A DNA stretch of 64,000 bases, from the NCBI GenBank assembly GCA_021018815.1, contig JAITYX010000008.1, positions 4,586,001 to 4,650,000 on the forward strand, in the 5' to 3' direction. A program made the translations under genes and the position numbers. A model generated the notes under the pieces. That model made no database searches and had not been told where the DNA came from. It saw only the letters and a program-made list of their open reading frames with translations. Of the stretch, positions 37,040 to 49,603 are shown piece after piece. The DNA is from Talinum fruticosum (lineage: Eukaryota > Streptophyta > Magnoliopsida > Caryophyllales > Talinaceae). Numbering within the stretch: the first letter of the stretch is position 1; each line of letters begins with the position of its first letter.

Positions 37040-39829
37040 TTCGCTGTTTAGTTGATGCAAAACAAAAGTCTACGCTCAAAGAACTCTCTATCCAATAACC
37101 GATATCAGAAAAACTAATATGTGCACATGCCTATTTATAGACAGTAATCATAATATTGGGGAACTGGCAAGATAAGAAAATAACAGAACACAGGCTAGAT
37201 ACAATTATTCAAGATAATAATCTACTCAGATTCAAGCTTTATAAAATTATAATTCCTGAAGACTGTCCAGATATCTTTACGCTAAAATAAAATATATGAC
37301 AGAATAATAGCAGTTCACTCAAGAAATGGAGAAATTTACAGGTGAAAAAAGTAGCACATGCCTTCACTCAAATTTTTATGCGAATAAATAAAGCGCCACA
37401 TGGCTTTAATGAATAATGATTAAAATTCTGGTATGGTTTCTCTTTTGTTCTGCAATGAAAGAGTCAAAATACGGCTAGCTGCTTATTTTATTTGGCGGCA
37501 AGCTTACTAGAATAAATTATTTATATCAACAAAGCATTTTATAGTAGAATGTATACCCTGATCAGTGTATTTTATGCTCGTTTAGAACATATGGCAGCTT
37601 AAAAGAAGTCCATTATGAGCAGAATAATATGTATATTGTACTACCACCTACTGCTGTTAGCCTACAGAATAAGCAACCCAAAATTTCAGATAGATAGGAA
37701 TTTCTCAGTTTCTTAATACAATTCAGCCCAGAATTCAACAGGATAGCAATAGGAAAATACATTTCAATAAATAAGCTACCAACCGAATGCTTACAAATAA
37801 AGAAACAATCCCTCTCAATATGTTTCATTCACTCGTGGAGAAGACGGCAAATAGTTGCTTGGTTATCACAGAAAAACCAGTAGGCAGTAGCATTTCAAAG
37901 CTAGAAATCCAAACAAGTAAGCAAAAGCGAGTCAATGAAGTTGTCTTTGCATAAATTAAGAAATATGTAAGTCTAAAACATGTGATGTACCTTGTAGGTT
38001 GTAAACCTTTGTGTAGTCGGAAACAAGCCCAATCAGCATGATAGCACGTTACTGAAAGTGAGGAAAGAAGACTGTCTTGAAGTGGAGACTCTTGATGCAC
38101 CTTAGGACACCAAGGACAGCATCCAATTAAATTTTATGAGGCCAACACATAAACTGTTGATAAGGTAAACAGCGATGCCATTTAGCAATCAATATGGTCC
38201 CAGCTCTTCATAATCAGGATCCTCCACTTGATATTGGGGAAGGCCAAAAGGTCAAGAAAATATGCCAATCCCACTTTCATAGAGAATCTTCAAGTCATAC
38301 TTTTGATGGCTAAATAAATACTATTACAAATAAATCAAAATTTTGATACTGAATTATTTGTTCAAGTAACCTTGTCAACTCAAACTAAGCACAAACATCA
38401 TTGACCAGAGCAATTTTGCCAGGATAATGAGGAATTGATGAAAGTGCTTTACCTTGGATATGAGACAGAATAACGGGAAACTGAACACGGCATCAGAAGA
38501 TACTGACATCAATTTTAAGATGCTTAGCTTAAGTCAATACAACTTTTTAACAAGCAATAGACCCAAGGTCCCCCAGGCAATGTATAAAAATCTTGATACC
38601 TGGTGAAATTTTCCATAAAATTCTCCACAAATGTCCGAGGAGAATCATTGTGACATCACACTGGCAGAGTTGCTTATTCGGATGGCAGCAATTGAAAGTA
38701 GACCAGACATTGTCCAACTTGGCTAATGATAGTCAAGCCCCTCATCTCATGCAATCAAACCATCCTTGCAACATCTTATCCTTGTATCCAGCTTACACCA
38801 GAACCACTGGCTCTTAATAATCACTGACATTCTTCCCTAACGGCCAAGGATTCAGGGTTTAGGTGCCACACTGTCAAAAGGTAGTTCTCTGTCTCACAAT
38901 CACATTGCACAAAGGTCATGTTCAGCTACTTAGCCATCAAGAGAGCCTGTAGGTTCCTCCATTACGTAACAACCCAAAAAGGGCAGTATAAGCACCAGTA
39001 AGTCTGCTACATGAGTGACAACTTGAGACAAGATAAAGCTGACTTTGCTGAAAACATAGAAGAAAAGTTCTGGCATTTCAGCATTTCACACATGTAATCT
39101 TTAGACTTATTACAAATGCTTTGGCAAATCATGGTCTGCTTGAAGCAGAAACCTCAGCAAAGGTGAAGTAGAACTGCAACCTTTCACTACTCCAGCCTTA
39201 GCTTCACTGAATGGAGATGTGTATCTAAAGTGATGAGTCAAGGTCAGCAATTAGGATATGGACAATAGGACATGGCATTGTGATGGGTAAATAGACATCC
39301 ATATAAGCAACTTTCACCAAAGCTTGTTGCTCACCTGCGGTGCTAGTACCAGCATGAATGGCTTCTGTTCCATCCATCCAAAACATATTCTTTGTCTTAC
39401 ATAAAGGCCATAAGACGAGGTGATGCTCCCTCCCCAGCAATCAGAAAAATGGATTCATTAATGAAAGCATTCCCTAAAACAAAGGAAAGTTCTTTTAGTT
39501 TTAGACTAAAAACAAATCCAGTGACACTGTTCATACAGGTGTCCGACAAACAGAGAAGAATGCCCTAAACAAAAATTTATTCAAGAGCAGTGCTGCTAGC
39601 ACATGTAGCCCCCTCCAAAGAGAAATAAGGAAATAAGAAACCAGACATCAAAATCTTACATGATTTTTTCAGTTTATCTAATGGAAACTTTTCTCAACAT
39701 CTTTCTTTAATCACATTCCATACATATCTATTCAAGAAAATAAATTACTGTTTTCAAAATTTCTTTCTCATCCTTAAACATTCGAGAAAGAAAGGGTCAC
39801 ACCTTTCATTTTGAGCTTGAGTAAATTCC
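37040..39829. other. TKPR-A upstream region with probable non-coding exon
   Basis: On the minus strand an acceptor (AACAG) lies just before the ATG. A conserved segment at about 37988-38110 ends in a splice donor (CTACAAG/GTACATC). Homologous donor-bearing segments occur upstream of the decayed copy (about 42118-42210) and TKPR-B (about 45962-46040), so a 5' UTR exon duplicated with each gene is likely. The segment at about 38160-38380 also resembles 46090-46280. The remaining DNA to 39.8 kb shows no clear gene. Confidence 0.4.
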
Positions 39830-41431
39830 TGGATTCTAGTTGGTTATGGAGCTGAAAGGGACCAACAAAAAATGAGGCATAAACCACCACCAGATCAAGA
39901 CCATTTTCTTTTGCCACTGGCATTGCGTCCTCCCTCCTATCATCTTAATATAGGCATAGACAGAGCAGAATCCAAAAACAAGGTCAACTTTGTAATATAC
40001 ATAGATCCCTTATCAATAAAAAAACTACATAGTTGAGCACTTCCAACAATGAATGTTAATGGATAAGAATATTGCTTGCAAAATACTCAAGGATCACCCT
40101 GATGTGACTTACATAGAGGAGACACTCAGTTGGACATCTTAGTGATACCATATTTCCGACCATGATGGCATACAACATTGCCTACACTTACTAAAGAATA
40201 GAGTACATTCAAGGTCTCTTTTTATACATGCATAAAAAAACACATGTACAAGAACTTTTAAAACTGCAGCAACATTACAGGTTGAAGAAGCAGTGCAGGC
40301 TTCTCCTCCACTCTAATTTTGGTTGCCAAAAACTACACTTTTCCTAGGCAATATTCCAAGTAGCAACAGTTTACAAGATTTCTTCACTTTGATGTTCCAT
40401 AATATTGTCAAAGCTCAATTTTCAATAACTTCTAGCCTCTTTTTTTTTTTTTTTTTGGGGGTGTGGGTTGGTTGGAGAGTGAATATAAACCATATTAAGC
40501 AACAGCATGAAATGCTTATTTTTGCATAACCATAAATTATTAAGCAATACATATGGGTCAGAGAGAGTAGCTAAATGCCAACCCCGAAGACATTTGCCAA
40601 CTAATCCAGTTGAAATATCGGGCAACTGATCGACAATGACCATGATATATATATTTTTAAAAGGTTAAATTATTGCTCAAATGAACAAATTGATTTAGAA
40701 GGCATAAAATCAGAAAGCAAGAATGAGAAATGGAAGTTTTTAACTTGGGAATTTTCCCCTTACTTGAGTAGTTGAACATGACGAGAACTACTAGGCAAGA
40801 AGACAGGGTAGGTGGTAGAAGACCATCATCAACATCAATGGCAGCATCAAAGCTTTTATCCTAGCAAAACAAAAAAAAAAGATAAAAAAACAGCTTTAAG
40901 TAACTTGGGCATATCAAGTCAGCAGCCCTTTCCATTCTCCCTAAAAATCCCATGTTTTCCATAATTTTATGAGGAGACACAAATGCCGATTGGTGGTCAA
41001 TTTGTGTAAATTGATTGCAGAAGGTAAGTGGAAGGAAAAAGAAAGGGAGACTAGAGAGTAGAGTGAGAGAAATTACTAAGAACTCGCGCACAGGCTAAAA
41101 CACAAGGAGCGAAGAAGACGGCTTGCATACTGCCCAGAGAGAGAGAGGTACAGCCATCATCGGTGTTTATTGGTGTTGATGACAGTTAAATGAATGCTGA
41201 TGTTAATGATAATCTCCCACAGCAACATAGTGCTTTTTGTTTTTTGGTAAAAAAAAAAAAGGGAACGGAGCGTGTTACTTTAATAACCCCCTACTCTTGA
41301 ATTAGCTAGGATCTTAAGTGAAAATCTGTCATCTTTGCTTTTGAGGGCTTGAACCTCCTCAACTGCACCAACACACAAACACCCCTATCTGTAATATACA
41401 TGGAGAATTTATCCCTTTCATGTTTAGATTT

Positions 41432-41433
<2 letters not shown>

Positions 41434-41511
<78 letters not shown>
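41434..41511. repeat. (AT)n microsatellite
   Basis: About 39 AT units inside the decayed TKPR-C unit. Confidence 0.95.
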
Positions 41512-41512
<1 letters not shown>

Positions 41513-41849
41513 ATTTCATACTACATACTCCAATTTGTTCAGATTTCTCTAAATTCATTCATGTGTTCCATTATTTTTTCTTAAAAGGTGAAGTAAATAT
41601 AACCCTGGCCACCTAAAATATCTAGACTATTAAAAAACCACATATTGCTTGCCCCATATCAATATGACCTATGTATGGGCTCTGTGAGTCTAACAACTAT
41701 GAGACTGGTTCAAAAATGTTGAATATAAGCACGTGCACTAAGATAAATTTCCGGTCATAGAATATAGATGAGTTGAAGTTCGAGATTCAATCAACTAATG
41801 GCGTGTGGGATATATATTATGATTTCTATGTTCCATTTTTCCATTTGGC

Positions 41850-41940
41850 GGATATATTCAACCTTGTATATTAGCCATGGAGGAAAGCAGAGCAGCAGGC
41901 AGGTTGATATGTCCGAGCTCCTTAGCTCACAGGTTTGGAT
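41850..41940 (+). pseudogene. Inverted fragment of TKPR exon 5
   Basis: On the plus strand this reads AMEESRAAGRLICPSSLAH, closely matching [19 protein letters not shown] of exon 5 in both minus-strand copies. It is therefore a short exon fragment in opposite orientation to the array. It has no flanking exons and cannot be functional alone. Confidence 0.8.
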
Positions 41941-42399
41941 CATTTGGTTTAAGTTCAGTGTCGGGTTGTTTTTGCCACGTTTATGAAGAACCAAGATGAT
42001 ACTACCACTCATGTTGTTTGGCAAGATTAACTGGCAAACGTCTGCTCCAGTCCTAGCTAGCTTCTGTATGGAATTGGAGTTGTTTATGCTGAGAAATCTA
42101 AGAGCTGACAAACTTATGAGGTACCTTGTAGCCTGTAGTACATCAGCGTGGAGTGAGCATATTGGCCGAATAAGCCCAATAATAAGATTGTCTTGACTTG
42201 AAAACATTTTATGGAAATTGCATCCAAATGAGTTTTCTGACAGACAATGCATAAACTGACGCTAAGGCAAGCAGGGAGCCCCCGAGCCCACAATGTAGAA
42301 CCTCAATTTGTGCAATACTCTCTAACAGCAGTTTGCTTCTGAAACACTGATCTTTCTACAATTCCATGCTTTAAGTTTCATTAGAAATGGCCACACTGT

Positions 42400-44983
42400 T
42401 TACAGAAGTCCCTTATCGTGGAAGCTTTCGACACAATCATCAAACATTTGAGTAAGACTCTTGAAACCAGGGAACCCCAGCTTCATTATCTTGCTAGTGT
42501 CCAAGCTATGTTGGTACTCTTCTCCCGGTTGGCTTATCGGCCTGAAATAGCATATCAAGTGCAAGTTGTTCAGAGTTCAAACTCAGCAAACCATGGAAGT
42601 ACAGTTAAAAGAATGTTACTGTAGACTCATAGCTTACTTGCATTCAAATGGGTACTGAGGATACTTGGCCCTGAGCATCGATATGATGTCGGACCAATGA
42701 GCCACTGAGCTTGAACATATTAACCTCCCTGATGCTCTGCTTTCCTCCATGGCTAAAATATGAGCATCAACTACATCCTCCACATGGACAAAGCCAACAT
42801 ATCGTTTTGGGTATCCTCCACTGGTACCTATAACAACATCACCCTATATGTCCATTGATTCAAGAATTCAGGATCTAGGCAGGTCAACATATCTGCAGCC
42901 TTAACCCTATCACATATGTTTCTCAAGAACAAAGAAAAATATTTCAGTACAGAAATCTTCTATGTGCACCTAATAATTAAGAAAAACAAAGAATCACAGC
43001 TTTGCCACTGTGGTTATGTTCTAACTACAAGCTTCAAGTTCCCCGATTGCACAAAATCATGAGATGGCATGGTCATGAACTGTGACCAAATCTGATATTT
43101 GAAAGCATTAAAGGAATGAGGTATCACCTTTGATTAGACGGAGTACAAAGTTTATCGTGCTAGATGGCAGCGGAGAAAGCAGACGACCAACTACAAAGGA
43201 AGGGTTTACAACCACAAGATCAAGACCTCTTTCTTTGGCTACTTCCCATGCCATCTTCTCTGCTAGAGTCTTTGCATATGCATACCACAGCTGCATGCAA
43301 AATCCGTCGAATTTTAGTAATTCATTCCAGTGCTAATAATTGTTAATACTTTCCCCCAACATCAAAAATAATTTTCCATTCTGCCATTCGTGTCTCAATG
43401 ATTGATCATATAAGTCTCCAATTCAGTATTTTTGTGCAATCTTTATAACAAGCTCATTTCAATATTACCTCTTAACAGCAAGGATAATTAGCTTGGCATG
43501 AAGAGAGAGCATGTTAAGTAATCCAACACTACAGATATGTGCTTGCTTACATTCTCACGTTTGCAGTAGTCCAAATCACTCCAATGTGACTCGTTGATAG
43601 GGCAGATTTGCCAGATATCTTCCCGCTTATGTATGGCAGCACATGAAGAAGTTAACACAACCCTTTTACAGTGCTTGTCTTTGAACAGGACTTGAGGATG
43701 TTCAAGGTGCCTATCACACATGGTTCTATGACCAATGCCTAGAGATCAACATATTCTTGTAAGATTGACAACACAACTTCCTTAAACATTTGAGGTCCCA
43801 GAAAGAGGATTTTATGCTGACACAAGTCCAACACATAATGACATGTCATTACAATGCATTACTGCTCACCACCTAATCATTGTAACAATGAATTCATCAC
43901 AACCCCCAACCCTCCACTCTGAATTTCGCTGATTTGGGGTATGGATTGGGGTTGCCTTGACATAGCCAACCTAACCTCTGCTAATACAACAGCAGTTTCC
44001 AAGAGGTGCACAAAATTGTTTTTTGGGAATAAACATTACTGGATTAAAACTCCAACAGAAAGAGGAAATATCATTAAGAATTCAATACATACAAGGTTAT
44101 AAATGCTTCAAGTATCAAGGACAAATGATGATAGAGGTCAATCTCACTTGTGAATTTATCTTTTTGGCTTTTGGGGGGAGAGGGGATCAAAGAGTTCAGA
44201 GGATGACTTTACTTGAGCAGTCTCACCATCAGGCGGCATTATAACTGGAGATGCAACATGGAAAACCCCATCAACACCAGTAATAGCCTGATCAAAGCTT
44301 CCATCCACCATCAAATCAGCTTTGAACAACCTAAGTCTCTCCTTAGCCCCATTCATCTCCCAAAGAAAGTTAACCTTTTCCATATTCTCTGGGTTGCATA
44401 TAGTTCATCACATATTAGCTTTTCATCCAAACTGTAACATCAACCTCCTTAAATTGATATTATGTCTCAGCAAAAATTTAAGTCATATAGGCCATAGTAT
44501 GAGGACAGTTATGATTTTTAAAAGCCAAAACTTTAAAAGGGTTTTTCTCCTATGATAAACTATGAGCAAAACAGCCTAGAAATATAAATATAAGCCATTA
44601 CAATCGGTTAAGGCACCACTGCATTTGAAACAGAGAACAAGGGTCTGTCTTTGGCCATTATTTTCCAATTTCATACATAAACAATTTTCGAGTTTCACCA
44701 TATTTTTGTCACAAATGAATTACTCAATTTCTAAACATATTTCTAGATTGCAGATTTCTTGAAAATTTTACTTGAAACATATTGTTTGTTACAGATTTTT
44801 AGCAAAATGTAAAAGATAAACTAGTGGGAAAGAACAAGGCCTGAGAATTCCTTTTCTTCAAAAAACAAATAGAATACCTGGATCACGGACAGTAGCATGA
44901 ACGGTGCATCCCTTATCAAGCAGAGCCTTCACCAAATACGATGCAATTAGCCCAGTTGCTCCAGTCACACAGTACTCCGGCAT
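42400..44983 (-). CDS. TKPR2-like NADPH reductase, CCR/DFR family (TKPR-B)
   Basis: Six exons, read downwards: 44983-44878, 44388-44213, 43738-43551, 43290-43128, 42827-42638, 42541-42400. Each has the same length as its counterpart in TKPR-A. The cofactor motif is [10 protein letters not shown]. The catalytic Ser (LTSSC) and Tyr/Lys (WYAYAKT) are present, and the C-terminus is HDKGLL. Expected role: NADPH-dependent reduction of tetraketide alpha-pyrones, or a related carbonyl substrate. The proteins differ at many positions and the introns have diverged, so the duplication is not recent. Exon 3 has one apparent missing base in an A4 run (43664-43667); with it the product is 321 residues. Everything else, including splice sites, is intact. 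Confidence 0.87.
43664..43667 (-). other. Apparent -1 frameshift in TKPR-B exon 3
   Basis: In coding sense, ...STVK is followed by RVVLTSSC one frame away, across four A. The position is identical to the break in TKPR-A. Confidence 0.8.
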
Positions 44984-45205
44984 CCTGCGCCCCTTCTCTC
45001 TGTTCAACAGATGTAGGACAAATTTCCAAACCAGACAATTTCTCAATTAAATAGCTCAAATATGAAAAATCATGATGTGCATATGCCTATAATTTATCAG
45101 CAGAAATGTATGATACATGGGAAAGTGTAACATAAGAAAATAAAAGTAAGAATTTTATATTAACTCAATCATTCGAATTTTATATTAAGTCAATCATCAC
45201 ACATT

Positions 45206-45253
<48 letters not shown>

Positions 45254-48200
45254 TGGAATATTTGCTGGAGATTATCCTAATAAGATGCTTGTCTACAATA
45301 AATACACACATCAACATATGAAAGATAATAATCTAGTCATACTTTGAGTTATTCCTAAAGACTATCCTAATAAGATGCTTTTCTATAATGGGGGAAGGAA
45401 AAAATTCAATAAGCAAGATACATTTGTGAATAAATAAAGCAGCAGTTGAGTTTAATTGATTCAGGGAACATGGCTCCTATCAACCCCCCCAAAAAAACCC
45501 CTCTGAGGCCTTCATTGTGATAATGGTTAAACTTATTCAATTCCATCCTCCTTCATCCTAAAAGGAAAGACACAAGATAATACTTTTAAGACTTTTTCAT
45601 TGATAGAAATTAGCCTGTTTGCTCCTTGGTTCAGATGGATGTTGTTTAAGTTTGTGTAGAGATATGGCAGCTCACAGGGATTCTATTATAGGTGAAGGAA
45701 TACATATATCATATTGCTACCTATTGACTGATTGAAAACACAAGATAATAATGAACTATATCTCAATTTTCTGATGCAACCCAGATTCCTCCATTCCTTG
45801 GACTGTATGCTTACAAATAAAGTGAACAACCTATCTCAATACGTAGGTTCATTGAAATTCCTATGTCTAAAGTTTCTTGGTTATTGCAAAAAATGATGTG
45901 CAAGTTAGCAACAAACTCAAGCAGCTTTTACTAGATTTAAAAAAAAAAAAAAACTTATAAGATACCTCATAGAATTCATTCAATTGTCGTTGCATAGAAA
46001 ACTGGCATAATCAGCATGATATAAAGTTGCCTCAACTGGGAAATAATTGATCCGAGAAACTTTTCTTGAGAAAAATGCATTTGGCGAACCAAAGAGGCAG
46101 CAATGGAGCCATCAGCATAGTCCCTGTTCTTCATAATCAGTACCTCTATTTGATATGGGGAAACTGAAGTTCGATAACCTAATATGCAAACATCACTTGT
46201 TAGAGAGTTTCCGGAAGAATACTTTTGTTTACTAAGTAAATATCATCATAAACAATCCAAATCTTGGATACAGTATAGTTTGTCAAGATATGAAGATACA
46301 CCCTAACCCATCAGTACAAGCACAGGCACTTCTAAGCATCTAGCACAAAAGATGATACCAAGAAATTAATTATCCAGAATGGAAGTAAAGACAATGTAAA
46401 GGGAAACTAACACACAGCAGCAGTGCTTTTCTCCGTATCAATGTCAATAAGCTTGATTAACTCCATGGAACAGATTCTGCAAGTGGCATAATCAGGGCAC
46501 AGCAGCCAAAAAAAAAAAAAAAAAAACTGCCAAGTTTGAATATACTTTTTCTTCCTTTGAAGATCTCCATGGTGAAAATCGTTATTGAGAAGAAGTCATC
46601 GAAGTTGATAATTGACGACAGTAAGTAGCCACTAGATGTCTAGATTAACTACCTTGGACACACACTATAACAAAAGCCCAATGGTGATTTAGCCCTTCAG
46701 TTTCTAATACATGATATGCTCCTGTATTCATAATCGGTACGTTACCATGGTTAGATCCTCATTTATGAAGCCCATGTACCCATTAGAGCACTCAAGTAAA
46801 GAATTACCATATCCAACGGCACTTGCATTTTCCTGGTTCAACCCAATCTGACATATTTATGCATAAAATAAGTACAACTTGTACCCTTCCACAATTCTTG
46901 GTTGAGTGCATTCAAGGCCCGTAAATGCATCAGTCTATAAATTGATAAAACTCACAGCGCAGAGAAACATCCTGAGCTCATAGCTCAAAGAAACAAAAAG
47001 AGGGGAGCCTGCATAGGCTCATAAACGATTGGAAATGGGTCTCAATCGAAGTCCTAGCTAGTCCCAAACCCGAATACATTTACCGGCTAAACTGCTTTCA
47101 TCTTCTCCTCATTGGCAAACGATAATCATCATAATTATGCCAAAAAAGAAATTTTAAGCCCTCGTTGAAATAACCAAAATAAATGTAGCAGGTACAACGT
47201 CCAGAAAGCGGAGAATCTAACAATACAAGTTATTGGATTTAACGGTTCTAGGGTTACCTGAACAATCTGACAGCGCTGGAGGCAAGAAGACAGCGATTGG
47301 CAAAGAGGTATTGTATTGGAGAGTGTGGGAGACCCCATTCCAACCCCATGAAAGCTCTCATTCAACAATTTTAAATCTATTGAGCATTAAAAATGTGATC
47401 TTTTGGGTGGGGTGACAGATATGTCAATATGGCATTGCAATTGGCAGTGATTGATCAGTCCCGGAAGGGAGAAATTAAGTGGGTGGCCTAAACTAGAAAG
47501 GGATGGAAACTCTGGGAGTGGGAGTGGACAGTAGAGAGATCTCCACAATCCTACACAGTGATGAACACTGAACGGTGGGGGTAAGACAGGGTTCAAGCGT
47601 TTATGGATTTTTTTCCTCTTTATTTTATTTTTTTGGATGCTTAGAAAACGATTTCAATACACAATGATATAACTTATCACATACTAACATAGATTTGATA
47701 TTTGTTTTTCTTAAGTGAAAGTTTAAATTGAAGCCTTATAAATAGAGAAAAAATATATGTAATAACCAAGTTTATATCTTATAGGTTGATAGTAGCTTGA
47801 CTCTAATTAAATAGATGATTAAAAATAAAATAGAAAAAATATTATAAGATGGCATAGATATATGTAGGATTAAGTTATATGTGGATCAGGGCTAATACAA
47901 GTTGGAGAGCTTTGGTTTTTATTTTTCAGTATCATTTTTTGGGTAGCTAGTTTCTTTTTACATAACTTGTAAAGAGAATTTTTAATACACGAATAAAATG
48001 ATATGCTACCAATACCAAAATTCAAAATAGAAAATGTTAAAAGAACCAAAATTAAAAAAAAATAAAATTATGCTTGATCATGGAATTTTCTATATCAATA
48101 CCTTAATTATAGTCACATCATTCAACATTTTATGAGAGAATGACGTTTATTGTGACTTATAATCCTATAATTGGAATTAAGTACAACCAAATTGACATTC

Positions 48201-48300
48201 AAGAGGGAAAAAACTTTAAAATTATTGATTAAAAAGATATTTATAGGAAATATTGATTACAATGATACCAAGTGCTCATACTAGCACGTTTTTTGGTTGA
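44984..48300. other. TKPR-B upstream region
   Basis: A donor-bearing segment at about 45962-46040 (CTATGAG/GTATCTT on the minus strand) is homologous to that upstream of TKPR-A. At about 47260 another minus-strand donor-like TTCAG/GTAACC ends a less AT-rich stretch (47260-47600) that could be a distal non-coding exon or promoter. No protein-coding gene is seen. Confidence 0.4.
45208..45251. repeat. (AT)n microsatellite
   Basis: About 22 AT units upstream of TKPR-B. Confidence 0.95.
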
Positions 48301-48644
48301 TAATGGTAAAGAAGGGGTAGCATAAATGCTTCACTCATTCATAGCCTCTGGAAAAGGGGGGCAATAGTGGTGGATGAGGTAATAATAATCGAACTCAATG
48401 CAAGCCACGTATATATGCAGGCGACAAATCTACATCAGCAGCAGTAGAAGGATCATCTCTGATCTTGAATCTGCCAATGAAATATCCTTAAACATACAAT
48501 TGAGAAACAAAAGGACATCAATTCCATCCTTGCTATTCTGACCGGATGTTTCCATAACAATGAATTCCACTCGTAGGGTTGAAATCATGGCTCTGCCATT
48601 GACGAAAACTCAGCGGACTTCCTCCAGGTTGGTTTTGAAACTCC

Positions 48645-48881
48645 TCAGCTCTTCTTAGCTGCCAAGGAAGAAGGATGAATCTTTTTGTGAATCCATGAGA
48701 AGCAGCCACTTTCCACGCCACTATCACCTTCATCGTGTGATAATGTATAATGATCCTGATCGCCTTTGTCAGCATTGCCCTTAACAGTGTTAATCTCTCT
48801 CCTCTTTATCTCCTCCAATCTCTTCTTCTCCATCTTCCTCATCACGTAGACCTCTGCAAATCCTTGGGTTGCTGTCGCCAT
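48645..48881 (-). CDS. Small unrecognised protein (78 residues)
   Basis: A single-exon frame starting MATATQGFAEVYVMRKM and ending ...SGCFSWIHKKIHPSSLAAKKS. The N-terminal third is a basic/acidic, helix-prone segment (MRKMEKKRLEEIKRRE). The middle is acidic and polar, and the C-terminus has a Cys-Phe-Ser-Trp motif followed by basic residues. There is no signal peptide or membrane span. I do not recognise the family. Support comes from a TATA box about 115 bases upstream, a leader of plausible length and a typical plant composition with a clean start and stop. The function is unknown. Confidence 0.6.
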   Translation of the reverse strand: MATATQGFAEVYVMRKMEKKRLEEIKRREINTVKGNADKGDQDHYTLSHDEGDSGVESGCFSWIHKKIHPSSLAAKKS

Positions 48882-48993
48882 TTTTCTATCACCTTCAACG
48901 AAAGCCTCTCCGGAAACTTCTTCTCAAGAATGAATGGAAGAACGAAGAATAAGATGCGCAAGGAATGAGAAACTCTCAAGGAATGATGGAGGG

Positions 48994-49001
48994 TATTTAT
49001 A
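48994..49001 (-). promoter_or_regulatory. TATA box of the small gene
   Basis: TATAAATA on the minus strand, 113 bases before the ATG at 48881, would give transcription start near 48965. Several GGCCCA/TGGGCC motifs lie just upstream (49010-49100), typical of housekeeping plant promoters. Confidence 0.6.
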
Positions 49002-49603
49002 GAGGAAGATGGGCTTGGGCAGCAAGGCAAGCCCAGTGGGCCCGTTTGGTATAATTCACGACTAAAATCGTCAACGGTAGGGGAAAAACAGAAGGGGCCC
49101 AGAAAAGTGAAAGGCTTTATTGTCGTTAAGTTAATAAGCTTGATGTCCAAGGCAAAAAGTGTCAGCCATGACATGGGCAACCGGAAAGGCGAGTTTCCGT
49201 GGACTTGGGTCGCTGCCTGACATCCCCGCTGACGTCTATAATTTTTTCTTTTGATCAACCGATCTGACGTCTGTCTACAATTGAAACCTCTTATATTATA
49301 ATCTGGGATTATAGACTCAATACCACGATGTATTTGAAGAAATAAATCTAATCTTTCTAAAAAGAAAACTGTAAAAGTAGAAAATATATTTTAAAAATTA
49401 AAATAAAATATTATAAATAATGACTTTGGCCTATAAATATAAGACTATAATATAATTTGTAAACTAATGCCTATATATCATGGGAAGAAATGAAACTTGT
49501 ATCACCAAACTCGATCAACGTTATACCCATCATTTTATTTGTCTCCTTATCTATCTTAAACACTTTGAAGACAAATAGATAAATTATAGGGTCAATAAAG
49601 TAA

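Larger units (their letters stand above)
39830..42250 (-). pseudogene. Decayed third TKPR2-like copy (TKPR-C)
   Basis: Scattered minus-strand remnants lie in gene order between the two better copies. About 42118-42210 matches the conserved leader exon. About 40905-40980 resembles the start of exon 2 (ENMGFLGRM against [12 protein letters not shown]). About 40810-40862 reads DKSFDAAIDVDDG against [12 protein letters not shown]. About 40070-40200 keeps fragments of exon 3. About 39840-39955 matches exon 4 (TATGCC...GTCTTGATCTGGTGGTGG) with frame breaks. No intact frame remains. This is a clearly dead middle unit of a head-to-tail array. Confidence 0.68.

Noticed and set aside
39225..39440. A 71-codon minus-strand open frame, considered as a retroelement polyprotein piece
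   Set aside because: No catalytic or zinc-knuckle motif could be identified and no flanking LTR or polyprotein sequence was seen.
41349..41552. Open frame with a long Ile-Tyr repeat
   Set aside because: It is only a translation of the (AT)n microsatellite.
41791..42252. A 153-codon minus-strand open frame
   Set aside because: It overlaps the inverted TKPR exon 5 fragment in antisense and the duplicated leader exon. Its sequence resembles no protein.
34572..44983. Calling TKPR-A and TKPR-B pseudogenes outright
   Set aside because: Each has only one lesion, in a homopolymer, with identical exon lengths, intact splice sites and all catalytic residues. The truly decayed copy between them looks very different.
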